Position numbers and translations under genes: made by a program
NCBI RefSeq assembly: GCF_900115595.1
Contig: NZ_FOXA01000013.1
Location: 1 to 64,000, forward strand
DNA: 64,000 nt
DNA from: Tranquillimonas alkanivorans
GTDB taxonomy: Bacteria > Pseudomonadota > Alphaproteobacteria > Rhodobacterales > Rhodobacteraceae
Direction: 5' to 3'
Shown: positions 29,465 to 39,081 of the stretch, in pieces
How the letters are laid out: each line of letters starts with the position of its first letter
Numbering within the stretch: the first letter of the stretch is position 1
The notes under the pieces: generated by a model
Databases searched by the model: none
The model's input: only the letters and a program-made list of their open reading frames with translations
Told to the model about the DNA's origin: nothing

Positions 29465-29968
29465 TTATGCCCGGCCGTATGCCTCTGCGATGGCCACCTG
29501 CATGGCCTCCTTCGCCGTCTTCCCGCCCCAGGCGACCAGCTGGAACGCGGGATAGAACTTCTCGGCCGCGATCACCGCGGAGGAAATCATCCGGTCGATC
29601 TGCTCGGGGCAGGCCGTCTGCCCGCCCGAGAGCACGAGACCGTAGCGCCACACCATCAGCCGCTGCTCGGCCCAGTAGGTGAAGGCGCCCGACCAGCACT
29701 GGTCGTTGATCGTGTTCAGCACCTCGTGAAGCCCGGCCATCCGGTCTTCGGGCGGCTCCATGTCGAAGGTGCAGATCAGTCGCAGCGTTTCGTCGTAGGC
29801 CGACCACGCCAGAGTGATCGAGTAGGTGCGCCACTGCCCCTCGACCGCCATCGCGATCTGGTCGTCGCCGACGCGGTCGAAGTCCCACTCGTGGCACTCG
29901 GCCAAGTGCTCGACGATGTCGATGGGGTGGACCTCGGGCGTGTCCAGATACTGCTCGGAGTACGACAT
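29465..29968 (-). CDS. YbjN domain protein
   Basis: A 167-aa cytosolic protein of the YbjN family, with a fold like type III secretion chaperones. Visible: HPIDIVEHLAECHEWDFDRVGDDQIAM, the WRTYSITLAWSAYDETLRLICTFDM strand pair, and TINDQCWSGAFTYW. In E. coli, YbjN affects motility and stress; here the role is unknown. It is upstream of proC-csaA in the same direction with a 161-base gap, possibly a separate transcript. Confidence 0.85.
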   Translation of the reverse strand: MSYSEQYLDTPEVHPIDIVEHLAECHEWDFDRVGDDQIAMAVEGQWRTYSITLAWSAYDETLRLICTFDMEPPEDRMAGLHEVLNTINDQCWSGAFTYWAEQRLMVWRYGLVLSGGQTACPEQIDRMISSAVIAAEKFYPAFQLVAWGGKTAKEAMQVAIAEAYGRA

Positions 29969-30302
29969 TCTGCGGCCTCTCTGGTTGAGGCGGGCAGGCC
30001 GGAAGAGCCCACTACCGCTTGGTACCTGCTCAAGGTTCGGCGTGGTTTCGGCCTCCCCTTACCAAATATGGTGTGCTCAAAGGTTCCATCCTGTAAAGCA
30101 AAATGTCGGGGGAAAACGCAGGTTCTTGTGGAAAAGGCTGTGGGAGGGACAAGGTCTCGCGTCAATAGGCTGTGGGCAAGTCGGGGACAGAAAAGCGAGG
30201 GGCCGGATTCAGACAACAGGATCAGGGCGCTGGAGCCGTCCACAACGAAAAACGCCGCCCGGCGGCGCGGGCGGCGTCAATATCTGGTGGTCGCGGGGCC
30301 GG
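29969..30302. other. intergenic region before the YbjN gene
   Basis: 334 bases, less GC-rich than the flanks around 30060-30130. It must hold the YbjN promoter. Three TGTGG-type words occur (30127, 30139, 30171). The first, TGTGGAAAA, is one base from the DnaA box TGTGGATAA. The ubiK terminator occupies 30248-30276. No gene was seen. Confidence 0.5.
30248..30276 (-). terminator. ubiK rho-independent terminator
   Basis: Nine-base stem CGCCGCCCG/CGGGCGGCG; on the minus strand it is followed by TTTTT (30252-30248). It lies 27 bases after the ubiK stop. Confidence 0.85.
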
Positions 30303-30551
30303 TCAGCCCTTCGAGGCGGCCTCGAGCGCGTCGAGCCGCGCCTTGAGCGACTCGTTTTCCTCGCGCGCCTTCTGCGCCATCGCGCGGACGGCGTCGAACT
30401 CTTCACGCGTGACGAGGTCTCGATCGGCCAGCCAGCGGTCGATCATCGACTTGAACGCGGTCTCGGCCTCTTCCCGAGCGCCCTGTGCGACGCCCATGGC
30501 GTTTGTCATGAGCTGCGAGAAATCGTCGAACACTTTGCTGCGGCTTTGCAT
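30303..30551 (-). CDS. ubiK: ubiquinone biosynthesis accessory factor UbiK (BMFP domain)
   Basis: An 82-aa BMFP-domain protein: an amphipathic N-terminal helix (MQSRSKVFDDFSQLMTNAMG) and a C-terminal coiled coil rich in Glu, Lys and Leu (about residues 50-78) that mediates trimers. E. coli UbiK supports the late ubiquinone-synthesis complex with UbiJ. The ATG at 30551 has GGAG seven bases upstream; the frame runs further up but without any domain. It has its own terminator and is divergent from lgt. Confidence 0.85.
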   Translation of the reverse strand: MQSRSKVFDDFSQLMTNAMGVAQGAREEAETAFKSMIDRWLADRDLVTREEFDAVRAMAQKAREENESLKARLDALEAASKG

Positions 30552-30643
30552 CACGGGGCTCCATCCTGTTTTCCCGTATATGGCCCCCGTCCGCCGGGTT
30601 CTCAACCTTGACTTCGCCCGGCCTGTGCGCCCTAACCGGCGCC

Positions 30644-31543
30644 ATGCTGGCAGCCATCCCCTTTCCCGAGATCCGGCCCGAGATCTTCTCGATCGACGTC
30701 GGCAGCTTTTCCTTCGCGCTGCGCTGGTACGCGCTGGCCTATGTCGTGGGCATCCTGCTGGGCTGGCGCGTGGCGGTCGCGGCGGCCAAGCGCGCGGCGC
30801 TGTGGCCGGGGAGCGAGCCACCGCTGACGCCCGCGCAGGTCGAGGAGCTGGTGACAGCCGTGATCCTGGGCATCGTGATCGGCGGGCGGCTGGGCTTCGT
30901 GCTGTTCTATCAGCCCGGCTACTACCTGGCGCACCCGCTCGAAATCCCGATGATCTGGCAGGGGGGCATGTCGTTCCACGGCGGGATGATCGGCGTGGTG
31001 GTGGCGGGGCTTCTGGTCTGGCGCAAGTACCGGCCGAACCCGCTGAGCCTGGGCGACATGCTGGCCCTGGCGACGCCGCCGGGCATCCTGCTGGGGCGGA
31101 TCGCCAATTTCATCAACGCCGAGCTTTGGGGCCGTCCGTCGGACGTGCCTTGGGCTGTGGTCTTCCCCGGCGCGGCAGCGCAGGATTGCCCGGACGTCGC
31201 AGGGCTGTGCGCGCGCCATCCCTCGCAGCTTTACGAGGCCGGGCTCGAAGGGCTGCTGCTGGGCGGCGTGCTGCTGGTGATGGCCTTCGGCACCGGCGCG
31301 CTGAAGCGGCCCGGCCTGATCACGGGGCTTTTCCTGACGGGCTATGCCGCCGCGCGGATGTTCGTCGAGATCTTTCGGCAGGCGGACCCGCAATTCATCA
31401 CGCCCGGCAACCCGATGGGTTATGTCGTGTGGCTTGGGGACGCGGGCCTGTCGATGGGACAGGTGCTGTCGCTCCCGATGCTGCTGGTGGGCCTTGTGCT
31501 GATCTGGCTGTCGCGCACGCGGCTGGCGCACGGGCGGGCATGA
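30644..31543 (+). CDS. lgt: phosphatidylglycerol--prolipoprotein diacylglyceryl transferase
   Basis: A 299-aa inner-membrane enzyme, the first step of lipoprotein maturation. It has seven predicted helices, the family signature GRIANFINAELWGRPSD near residue 147, MSFHGGMIG near 108 (the essential His-Gly-Gly), and RHPSQLYEAGLEG. The ATG at 30644 is chosen from the conserved IPFPEI start; no strong ribosome site is seen. Its stop overlaps the next gene (ATGA): lgt-midA-pgeF is one operon. Confidence 0.95.
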   Translation: MLAAIPFPEIRPEIFSIDVGSFSFALRWYALAYVVGILLGWRVAVAAAKRAALWPGSEPPLTPAQVEELVTAVILGIVIGGRLGFVLFYQPGYYLAHPLEIPMIWQGGMSFHGGMIGVVVAGLLVWRKYRPNPLSLGDMLALATPPGILLGRIANFINAELWGRPSDVPWAVVFPGAAAQDCPDVAGLCARHPSQLYEAGLEGLLLGGVLLVMAFGTGALKRPGLITGLFLTGYAAARMFVEIFRQADPQFITPGNPMGYVVWLGDAGLSMGQVLSLPMLLVGLVLIWLSRTRLAHGRA

Positions 31544-32607
31544 CCGCGCTGTCCGAGATCCTGATCCGGCAGATCCGGACCATCGGCGCGATGAACGTGG
31601 CCGACTACATGGCCGCCTGCCTGATGCATCCCGAGCACGGCTACTACACCACCCGCGATCCGCTGGGGCGCAGTGGCGACTTCGTGACCGCGCCCGAGAT
31701 CAGCCAGATGTTCGGCGAGCTTCTGGGTCTGAGTCTTGCGCAGGCCTGGATGGACCAGGGCGCGCCGAATCCGTTCGCGCTGGCCGAGCTGGGGCCGGGG
31801 CGCGGAACGCTCATGGCGGATGTGCTGCGCGCGACGCGGCACGTGCCGGGCTTTCACGAGGCGATGGAGGTGCACCTGGTCGAGGCGTCGGCGCCGCTGC
31901 GGCAGGTTCAGGCCGAGACGCTGGAAGGCTACGCTCCCACCTGGCACGACGGGGTCGGCACCCTGCCCGAGCGCCCGCTGTTCCTGCTCGCCAACGAGTT
32001 CTTCGACGCCCTGCCCATGCGACAGTTCCTGCGCGACGGCGACGGCTGGCGCGAGCGGATGGTGACGGTGACGGAGGACCGGCTGGCCCTCGGACTGAGC
32101 GAATCTGCGCCGCTGGACGCCTTGGCCGACCGACTGGTCGACACTGAGGACGGCGATTTGGTCGAGACCTCCGCGCCGGCGGTGTCGCTCGCCGCGCAGA
32201 TCGGCGAGCGCATCGCACGAAACGGCGGTGCGGCGCTGATCGTGGATTACGGGTCGTGGGCGTCGAAGGGCGACACGCTGCAGGCCGTGGCCGGGCACAG
32301 GAAACGCGATCCGCTGGAGGCGCCGGGCGAGGCCGACCTGACGGGGCACGTGGCGTTCGGCCCGATGGCCGCGGCCACTCCTTGCGCGCACACGGCGCTC
32401 GTGCCGCAGGGCGTCTTCCTCGAGCGGCTGGGCATCACCGCGCGGGCGCAGGCGCTGGCGCGGAGGCTGACCGGCGCAGCGCTCGAGAACCACATCGCCG
32501 CGCATCGGCGGTTGACCCACCCCGACGAAATGGGACACCTATTCAAGGTAATGGGTTTTCATCCCGATACCGCGCCGCCGCCGCCGGGGCTTTTGCATGA
32601 CGCTTGA
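31540..32607 (+). CDS. SAM-dependent methyltransferase, MidA/NDUFAF7 family
   Basis: A 355-aa protein whose eukaryotic homologue (NDUFAF7/MidA) methylates a complex I subunit arginine during assembly. Motifs: MHPEHGYYTTRDPLGRSGDF, a SAM site ALAELGPGRGTLMAD near residue 85, LLANEFFDALPMRQF, and a late VDYGSW. The bacterial target is not certain. It lies between lgt and pgeF with overlaps at both ends. Confidence 0.88.
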   Translation: MTALSEILIRQIRTIGAMNVADYMAACLMHPEHGYYTTRDPLGRSGDFVTAPEISQMFGELLGLSLAQAWMDQGAPNPFALAELGPGRGTLMADVLRATRHVPGFHEAMEVHLVEASAPLRQVQAETLEGYAPTWHDGVGTLPERPLFLLANEFFDALPMRQFLRDGDGWRERMVTVTEDRLALGLSESAPLDALADRLVDTEDGDLVETSAPAVSLAAQIGERIARNGGAALIVDYGSWASKGDTLQAVAGHRKRDPLEAPGEADLTGHVAFGPMAAATPCAHTALVPQGVFLERLGITARAQALARRLTGAALENHIAAHRRLTHPDEMGHLFKVMGFHPDTAPPPPGLLHDA

Positions 32608-33355
32608 GATTATCACGTCCGACGCGCTTTCCCCGCTCACGCACGGGTTCTTCACCCGAAAGGGCGGAGCATCTTCCGGCGTGTTCGAGGGGCTGAACTG
32701 TGGGCGCGGGTCCTCGGACCAGACCGAGGCCGTGGCGATCAACCGGGCCCGCGTGGCGCGCGCTCTCGAGGTTGCGCCGCCATCGCTGGTGACGGTGCAC
32801 CAGACCCATTCGGCAGACGTGGCCGTCATCGACGGCCCGCACGAGTTGCCCCCGCCCGAGGCCGACGCGATGGTGACCAAGACCAAGGGCGTCGCGCTGG
32901 GGATTTTGACAGCGGACTGTCAGCCTGTTCTGTTCGCGGACATCCAGACCGGCGTGATCGGCGCGGCACATGCGGGCTGGAAAGGTGCGCTCGACGGCGT
33001 GCTCGAGGCGACGGTCGACGCGATGATCGACCTAGGCGCGCGGCGCGACGGGATCGTCGCCGTGATCGGCCCGACGATCAGCCAGCGCAACTACGAGGTC
33101 GGGCCCGAGTTCTTCGACATGTTCCTGGCCGAGGACCCCGAATACTCCCGCTTCTTTGCCGGGGGCGAGGGCGACCGGATGCACTTCGACCTGCCGTCGT
33201 TCGGCCTGCACCGGCTGCGCGCGGCGGGGATCGAGAAGGCCGAGTGGACGCGACACTGCACCTACGACGACCCGGCGCGCTTCTTCTCGTACCGGCGCAG
33301 CGTACATCGGCAGCAGGCCGATTACGGCCGCATGATCTCGGTCATCCGGCTCTGA
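32597..33355 (+). CDS. pgeF: peptidoglycan editing factor PgeF (laccase-domain protein)
   Basis: A 252-aa protein of the former polyphenol-oxidase (DUF152) family. Metal-binding residues sit in TVHQTHSADV, LTADCQPVLF and AAHAGWKG, with a late HCTYDD and FFSYRR. E. coli PgeF removes L-Ser misincorporated into peptidoglycan precursors; other members act on purine nucleosides. The start overlaps the upstream methyltransferase by 11 bases, so expression is coupled. Confidence 0.9.
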   Translation: MTLEIITSDALSPLTHGFFTRKGGASSGVFEGLNCGRGSSDQTEAVAINRARVARALEVAPPSLVTVHQTHSADVAVIDGPHELPPPEADAMVTKTKGVALGILTADCQPVLFADIQTGVIGAAHAGWKGALDGVLEATVDAMIDLGARRDGIVAVIGPTISQRNYEVGPEFFDMFLAEDPEYSRFFAGGEGDRMHFDLPSFGLHRLRAAGIEKAEWTRHCTYDDPARFFSYRRSVHRQQADYGRMISVIRL

Positions 33356-33482
33356 GCCGCGGGGCGTTTCCGCGTCTTCACCCAAATTCCGCCGCTCCGC
33401 CCCACCGTTGCCTCAATGCCTTTCCACCTTCCAAAGCGAAGGATGGGCAGAACGCCGTTTCCAACACAGAAGGACCGGAGAG

Positions 33483-33602
33483 ATGCAGGGCAAGCGCCGC
33501 AGATGGCTGGAGCGCGTGATCGAGGAAAGCGCGAGGACGGCGGAGATCCCGTCGTGGAGACAGGTTCACGCCGCGCACCGGGTGCCGCGCAGCACCGCTT
33601 GA
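33483..33602 (+). CDS. small basic protein, 39 aa
   Basis: A possible 39-aa protein, Arg-rich at the start (MQGKRRRWLERVIEESA), with IPSWRQVHAAHR later. AAGGA lies eight bases before the ATG, which is a good site. It lies between pgeF and the Hint-like gene in the same direction. No family was recognised and reality is uncertain; its support is the ribosome site and the coding-like composition. Confidence 0.4.
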   Translation: MQGKRRRWLERVIEESARTAEIPSWRQVHAAHRVPRSTA

Positions 33603-33706
33603 GACCGGCAGAACGATGACAGGCCATGTCCCGCCGCTTGCGCAGGCTGTGGCCGCACGCCGGATCGTGCGTACTCGACGGGCCGGGCAGCGAGGGGATT
33701 GATCGG

Positions 33707-34495
33707 ATGGGCTACACTCGCCAGACACCGTTGCAAAGCGGACAGGCCGGACGGAAATGGACCGTTCCGCGCAGCGGCACCGTCGCGCCGCAGCCTGCTC
33801 CGCCCAGCGCCCCGGTGCGCCGCTTCGACATCTCGTTCCTGAACGGCGCCGGGGACGCGGAAACCGTCGCGCGCCCCGGTCCCGCCCAGCCCGCCTTCGA
33901 AGCCGCCTTTTCCGCCTTCCAGCGCGGAGCGCTGGTGCAGACTCCGCAGGGCCCCGTTGCGGTCGAGGACCTGATTCCGGGCACCGAGATCGATACGGCG
34001 CATGGCCCGCAGCCGCTGGCTTGGGTCGGCTCGATGACGCTTTTGCCCGAGGGGCTGAGCGACAAGCTCCCGGCCGGCCGCCTCTACCGCATCGCCGCGG
34101 ACGGGTTCGGACTGGGCCGTCCCATGCCCGACCTCATGCTGGCCGAGGGCGCACGGCTGGTCAGCCACACCCCCGCCGTCCGCGCCGCCGCGAAGGCCGA
34201 TGCGGCGCTCGCGCCGGTGTCGGTGATGTCCGACGGGATGACCGTGATCCGCATCTCCCCGCCCTCGCCCGTGCGCGTGTTCCACCTGGTGTTGGAGCGC
34301 CACGCCGTGATCCAGGTGAACGGGGTCGAGACCGACAGCTTCCACCCCGCCGCGACCGGTGCCGACGCACTGGGGCCGGAGATGCGGCGCGTGTACCTGT
34401 CGCTGTTCCCGCACCTGCACTCGTTCGAGGGGTTCGGCCCGGTCGCCATGCCGCGCCTGAGCGAACACGATCTGGCGGCGACCTTCGCCGCCTGA
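33707..34495 (+). CDS. Hint-domain-like protein without cysteines
   Basis: A 262-aa protein with the outline of the Hint_2 domain of Rhodobacterales: FQRGALVQTPQGPVAVEDLI (about residues 75-94), PLAWVGS, and VFHLVLERHAVIQVNGVETD, then SFHPA. Active Hint domains begin with a nucleophilic Cys in a CFTPGT-like motif; here that place is AFQRGA and the protein contains no cysteine. Self-splicing by the usual route is therefore unlikely. The N-terminal 70 residues are Pro/Gly-rich. The ATG at 33707 has GAGGGG upstream. Convergent with the Lrp gene with four bases between stops. Confidence 0.75.
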   Translation: MGYTRQTPLQSGQAGRKWTVPRSGTVAPQPAPPSAPVRRFDISFLNGAGDAETVARPGPAQPAFEAAFSAFQRGALVQTPQGPVAVEDLIPGTEIDTAHGPQPLAWVGSMTLLPEGLSDKLPAGRLYRIAADGFGLGRPMPDLMLAEGARLVSHTPAVRAAAKADAALAPVSVMSDGMTVIRISPPSPVRVFHLVLERHAVIQVNGVETDSFHPAATGADALGPEMRRVYLSLFPHLHSFEGFGPVAMPRLSEHDLAATFAA

Positions 34496-34499
34496 TCCG

Positions 34500-35000
34500 T
34501 CAGGCGCTGCGGCTCAGCCGCTCTTCCAGCACATCGAACGGCACGCCGGGCTGTTCCTTGGCGTTGCGGATCACCAGCGACGTCTTCACGCTGGCCACGT
34601 TCTCGGCCGCCGTCAGCTGCTCGGTCAGGAAGGTCTGGAAGGTCGACAGGTCCGGCGCGACGCACTTGAGGATGAAGTCGACCTCGCCGTTGAGCATGTG
34701 GCACTCGCGCACGAGCGGCCAGTCGCGGCAGCGCTGCTCGAACCGGGACAGGTCGACCTCGGCCTGGCTCTGCAATCCGACCATTGCGAAGACCTGCACC
34801 TCGAACCCCAGCGCGCGCGAATTGACCTGCGCGTGGTAGCCGCGGATCAGTCCCGCCTCCTCGAGCGTGCGGACACGCCGCAGGCACGGCGGCGCCGAGA
34901 TGCCAACCCGGCGCGCCAGTTCGACGTTGGTCATGCGCCCGTCGGCCTGAAGCTCGGACAGGATTTTCCGATCGATCGGGTCGAGCTTGTGTCCGGGCAT
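34500..35000 (-). CDS. Lrp/AsnC family transcriptional regulator
   Basis: A 166-aa regulator. The N-terminal winged helix (LDPIDRKILSELQADGRMTNVELARRVGISAPPCLRRV) is followed by a RAM ligand-binding domain from about residue 65. It is divergent from trxB with 194 bases between starts, so it may regulate itself or trxB. The effector amino acid is not evident. Confidence 0.9.
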   Translation of the reverse strand: MPGHKLDPIDRKILSELQADGRMTNVELARRVGISAPPCLRRVRTLEEAGLIRGYHAQVNSRALGFEVQVFAMVGLQSQAEVDLSRFEQRCRDWPLVRECHMLNGEVDFILKCVAPDLSTFQTFLTEQLTAAENVASVKTSLVIRNAKEQPGVPFDVLEERLSRSA

Positions 35001-35083
35001 CCTTTGTCCTCCTTGGGATGTCGAAGCTTACGGCGCACCGCCATAACACGCAACAATGTGTCGCGGTTGCGCAATATCCATAA

Positions 35084-36199
<1,116 letters not shown>

Positions 36200-36209
36200 C
36201 CGTTCCGGG

Positions 36210-36230
36210 GCGGGCGCCGGACGCGCCCGC
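36210..36230 (+). terminator. hairpin after trxB
   Basis: GCGGGCGC/GCGCCCGC stem with a 5-base loop, 11 bases after the stop; no T run follows. Confidence 0.3.
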
Positions 36231-36411
36231 GCCCGTTCCGGATGCTCCGCATCTGAGCGAATTTTGTGCCACGGCGTGTGACCCGGCGCCGACGGTCATC
36301 CCTTTTCGTCGTTTCCCCGGCCCGACAGCTTGATCTTCGCGCCGGCGGCGGTCTACCTCGCGAATGTGTTACGCCGGGACCCGCCCGGCTTGTCTAACTC
36401 GGGTACATAAC

Positions 36412-38124
36412 ATGCAGCAGCCGAATCTCGCGCCGATACCGGAACTCTACGTCTCGTACGAATCCGCCCAGAAACTGAAGGTGGAGGCCGCCGACCTTCC
36501 ATCTTGGGATCTGACCCCGCGCCAGATCTGCGATCTGGAGCTTCTGATGAACGGCGGCTTCTCGCCGCTCAAGGGCTTCCTCGGCCAGGCGGACTACGAT
36601 AGCGTCGTTGATGAGATGCGGCTTGCCGACGGCACATTGTGGCCGATGCCGATCACGCTCGACGTGCCCGAGAAGTTCGCCGACAGCGTCGAGTCGGGCC
36701 AGGACATCGCCCTGCGCGACCAGGAGGGCGTGATCCTCGCCACCATGACGATCACCGACAAGTGGACGCCGAACAAGTCGCGCGAGGCCGAGAAGGTGTT
36801 CGGCGCCGACGACGAGGCGCACCCGGCGGTAAATTACCTGCACAACCAGGCCGGCAAGGTGTATCTCGGCGGTCCCGTCACCGGCATCCAGCAACCGGTG
36901 CACTACGACTTCAAGGCCCGCCGCGATACGCCGAACGAACTGCGCGCGCTGTTCCGCAAGCTGGGCTGGCGCCGGGTCGTGGCCTTCCAGACGCGCAATC
37001 CGCTGCACCGCGCCCACCAGGAGCTGACCTTCCGCGCCGCGAAGGAAGCGCAGGCGAACCTGCTGATCCACCCGGTCGTCGGCATGACCAAGCCGGGCGA
37101 CGTCGACCACTTCACCCGCGTGCGCTGCTACGAGGCGGTGATCGACAAGTACCCCGGCGCGACCACGACCCTGTCGCTCCTCAACCTCGCCATGCGCATG
37201 GCCGGCCCGCGCGAGGCGATCTGGCACGGGCTCATCCGCAAGAACCACGGCGTGACGCACTTCATCGTCGGCCGCGACCATGCCGGCCCCGGCAAGAACT
37301 CGGCCGGCGAGGATTTCTACGGCCCCTACGACGCGCAGGAGCTCTTCAAGCAGCACCAGGAAGAGATGGGCATCGAGATGGTGCCCTTCAAACACATGGT
37401 CTTCGTGCAGGAGCGTGCGCAGTACGAGCCCGCCGACGAGATCGAGGAGGGCGTCACCGTCCTCAACATCTCCGGCACCGAGCTGCGCCGCCGCCTGGCC
37501 GAGGGGCTGGAGATCCCGGAATGGTTCTCGTTCCCCGAGGTGGTGAAGGAGCTGCGCCGCACGCGCCCGCCGCGGGCACAGCAGGGCTTCACCGTGTTCT
37601 TCACAGGCCTGTCCGGCTCGGGCAAGTCGACGATCGCCAACGCGCTGCGCGTCAAGCTGATGGAGATGGGCGGCCGCCCGGTGACGCTGCTCGACGGCGA
37701 CATCGTGCGCAAGAATCTCAGCTCCGAGCTCGGCTTCTCGAAGGAGCACCGCGACCTCAACATCCGCCGCATCGGCTTCGTCGCCTCCGAGATCACCAAG
37801 AACGGCGGCATCGCCATCTGCGCGCCCATCGCTCCCTACGCCACTACCCGCCGGGCGGTGCGCGAGGAGATCGAGGACTTCGGCGCCTTCGTCGAGGTGC
37901 ACGTGGCGACCAGCCTCGAGGAATGCGAGCGGCGCGACCGCAAGGGCCTCTACAAGCTGGCGCGCGAGGGCAAGATCAAGGAGTTCACCGGCATCTCCGA
38001 CCCCTACGACGAGCCGCAGAACCCCGAACTGCGGGTCGAGACCGAGGGCACCGACGTGGACCATTGCGCGCACCAAGTGCTGCTCAAGCTCGAGCAGATG
38101 GGGCTGATCGGCACCGAGCGCTGA
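36412..38124 (+). CDS. bifunctional sulfate adenylyltransferase / APS kinase
   Basis: A 570-aa fusion. N-terminal ATP sulfurylase (to about residue 385) has the QTRNPLHRAH motif near 193 and GRDHAGPGKN; C-terminal APS kinase has the P-loop GLSGSGKST near 399, followed by LLDGDIVRKNLSSELGFS. It turns sulfate plus ATP into APS and then PAPS. Order Sat-CysC is known in Aquifex and in Rhodobacterales. The start is the ATG at 36412 just after a TAA, with a weak upstream site. Single gene with its own terminator. It could supply PAPS to the sulfotransferase at 17 kb. Confidence 0.94.
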   Translation: MQQPNLAPIPELYVSYESAQKLKVEAADLPSWDLTPRQICDLELLMNGGFSPLKGFLGQADYDSVVDEMRLADGTLWPMPITLDVPEKFADSVESGQDIALRDQEGVILATMTITDKWTPNKSREAEKVFGADDEAHPAVNYLHNQAGKVYLGGPVTGIQQPVHYDFKARRDTPNELRALFRKLGWRRVVAFQTRNPLHRAHQELTFRAAKEAQANLLIHPVVGMTKPGDVDHFTRVRCYEAVIDKYPGATTTLSLLNLAMRMAGPREAIWHGLIRKNHGVTHFIVGRDHAGPGKNSAGEDFYGPYDAQELFKQHQEEMGIEMVPFKHMVFVQERAQYEPADEIEEGVTVLNISGTELRRRLAEGLEIPEWFSFPEVVKELRRTRPPRAQQGFTVFFTGLSGSGKSTIANALRVKLMEMGGRPVTLLDGDIVRKNLSSELGFSKEHRDLNIRRIGFVASEITKNGGIAICAPIAPYATTRRAVREEIEDFGAFVEVHVATSLEECERRDRKGLYKLAREGKIKEFTGISDPYDEPQNPELRVETEGTDVDHCAHQVLLKLEQMGLIGTER

Positions 38125-38139
38125 GCCCGAAACGCGGAA

Positions 38140-38166
38140 GGCCCCGGTGTTACGCCGGGGCCTCTT
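38140..38166 (+). terminator. rho-independent terminator of the sat-cysC gene
   Basis: Stem GGCCCCGG/CCGGGGCC with a TGTTACG loop, then TCTTC, 15 bases after the stop. Confidence 0.6.
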
Positions 38167-38176
38167 CGCATGGGCA

Positions 38177-38206
38177 TCCTCTTGACGAAAATACTCCCGC
38201 CGGAGG
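38177..38206 (-). repeat. dispersed GATATTT-type element, copy 5 (GAGTATTTT variant)
   Basis: On the minus strand: GCCTCCGGCGGGAGTATTTT then CGTCAAGAGGAT. It lies downstream of the DUF1150 gene in its sense orientation and closely matches copy 3 at 14718. Confidence 0.75.
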
Positions 38207-38268
38207 CATCGCGCCGCGCGCCAGCGCGGCGTGACGTATTGGTGTGGCGCCGTAGGCGCCTCATTTTC

Positions 38269-38496
38269 TCAGTGGACGCTGACCGGTGCGAGATCGTTCT
38301 GCCGGGCCACGATGAAGGCCAGTTGCCGGTCCTTGACCAGCGCCAGCCGGTCGCCGTCGGCGTTGTGCACGGCATAGATCGTCTCAAGCCCCTCGGCCTG
38401 CTCGCGCACGTCCTCGGGCAGCTCGTTGACCGCAACGGGCCGGACGTAGACGATGTTCTGCGTGTCCTCGGGAATACCCTCGTACGGCGTGTTCAT
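38269..38496 (-). CDS. DUF1150 family protein
   Basis: A 75-aa protein of the small DUF1150 family: NIVYVRPVAVNELPEDVREQAEGL and LALVKDRQLAFIVARQNDLAPVSVH. Members are encoded next to Hsp20 genes in Rhodobacterales; this copy starts 4 bases after the hsp20 stop. The function is unknown; an accessory role for the small heat-shock protein is inferred from position. Confidence 0.85.
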   Translation of the reverse strand: MNTPYEGIPEDTQNIVYVRPVAVNELPEDVREQAEGLETIYAVHNADGDRLALVKDRQLAFIVARQNDLAPVSVH

Positions 38497-38500
38497 ACCC

Positions 38501-38926
38501 TTACCCCTCTTCTTGACCCTTCGAGATCCGGATCGTCCGGACCACTGTTTCGGGAACGGTGCGCTCGAGATCGACGTGCAGCAGACCGTTTTCCATCCTG
38601 GCTCCCGCGACCTCAACGCCGTCGGCCAGCACGAAGGTCCGCTGGAACTGGCGCGCGGCGATTCCGCGGTGCAGGAAGACGCGCTCCTCGTCCGGCTCGG
38701 ACTGGCGTCCGCGGATAACCAGTTGGCGATCCTCGACCGTTATCGAAAGATCGTCCTCGGCGAAACCGGCGACCGCCAGCGTTATGCGGTACGACGCGTC
38801 GCTCGTCTGTTCGATGTTGTACGGGGGATATCCGCCCGCGTCGGACTTGGCGGTCCGTTCGACCAGCCGCTCAAGCTGCTCGAACCCGAGCAGGAAGGGG
38901 TGCGACCCCAGCGTCATCTTCGTCAT
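38501..38926 (-). CDS. Hsp20 family small heat-shock protein
   Basis: A 141-aa small heat-shock protein (IbpA type) that holds unfolded proteins without ATP. The alpha-crystallin domain spans about residues 35-135 (PPYNIEQTSDASYRITLAVAG, VFLHRGIAARQFQRTFVLADGV) and a C-terminal IRISKG stands in place of the usual IxI tail. The ATG at 38926 has AAGGA seven bases upstream; two start codons further up would place that site inside the gene. First gene of a pair with DUF1150. Confidence 0.9.
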   Translation of the reverse strand: MTKMTLGSHPFLLGFEQLERLVERTAKSDAGGYPPYNIEQTSDASYRITLAVAGFAEDDLSITVEDRQLVIRGRQSEPDEERVFLHRGIAARQFQRTFVLADGVEVAGARMENGLLHVDLERTVPETVVRTIRISKGQEEG

Positions 38927-39081
38927 CGACACGTCCTTCATCAAGCGATCGTGCTGAGCGGCCCCGTTCGGCGACCGCCTGTGCCAGATATGGGCCCCGC
39001 TTTTGCACCGCGCAAGGGCACGGGGCTTTGACCGGGCCGCGAAAACGGGTAGTCTGGGGCACCGTAGAAAGGGAGCCGGCC

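Noticed and set aside
28491-29897. Possible N-terminal extension of proC of about 190 residues
   Set aside because: The extension overlaps the YbjN gene in another frame and has antisense-like composition; proC is full length from 29303.
36200-36411. Riboswitch or leader before the sat-cysC gene
   Set aside because: The gap has GC hairpins but no pairing pattern of SAM or other known switches that I could identify.
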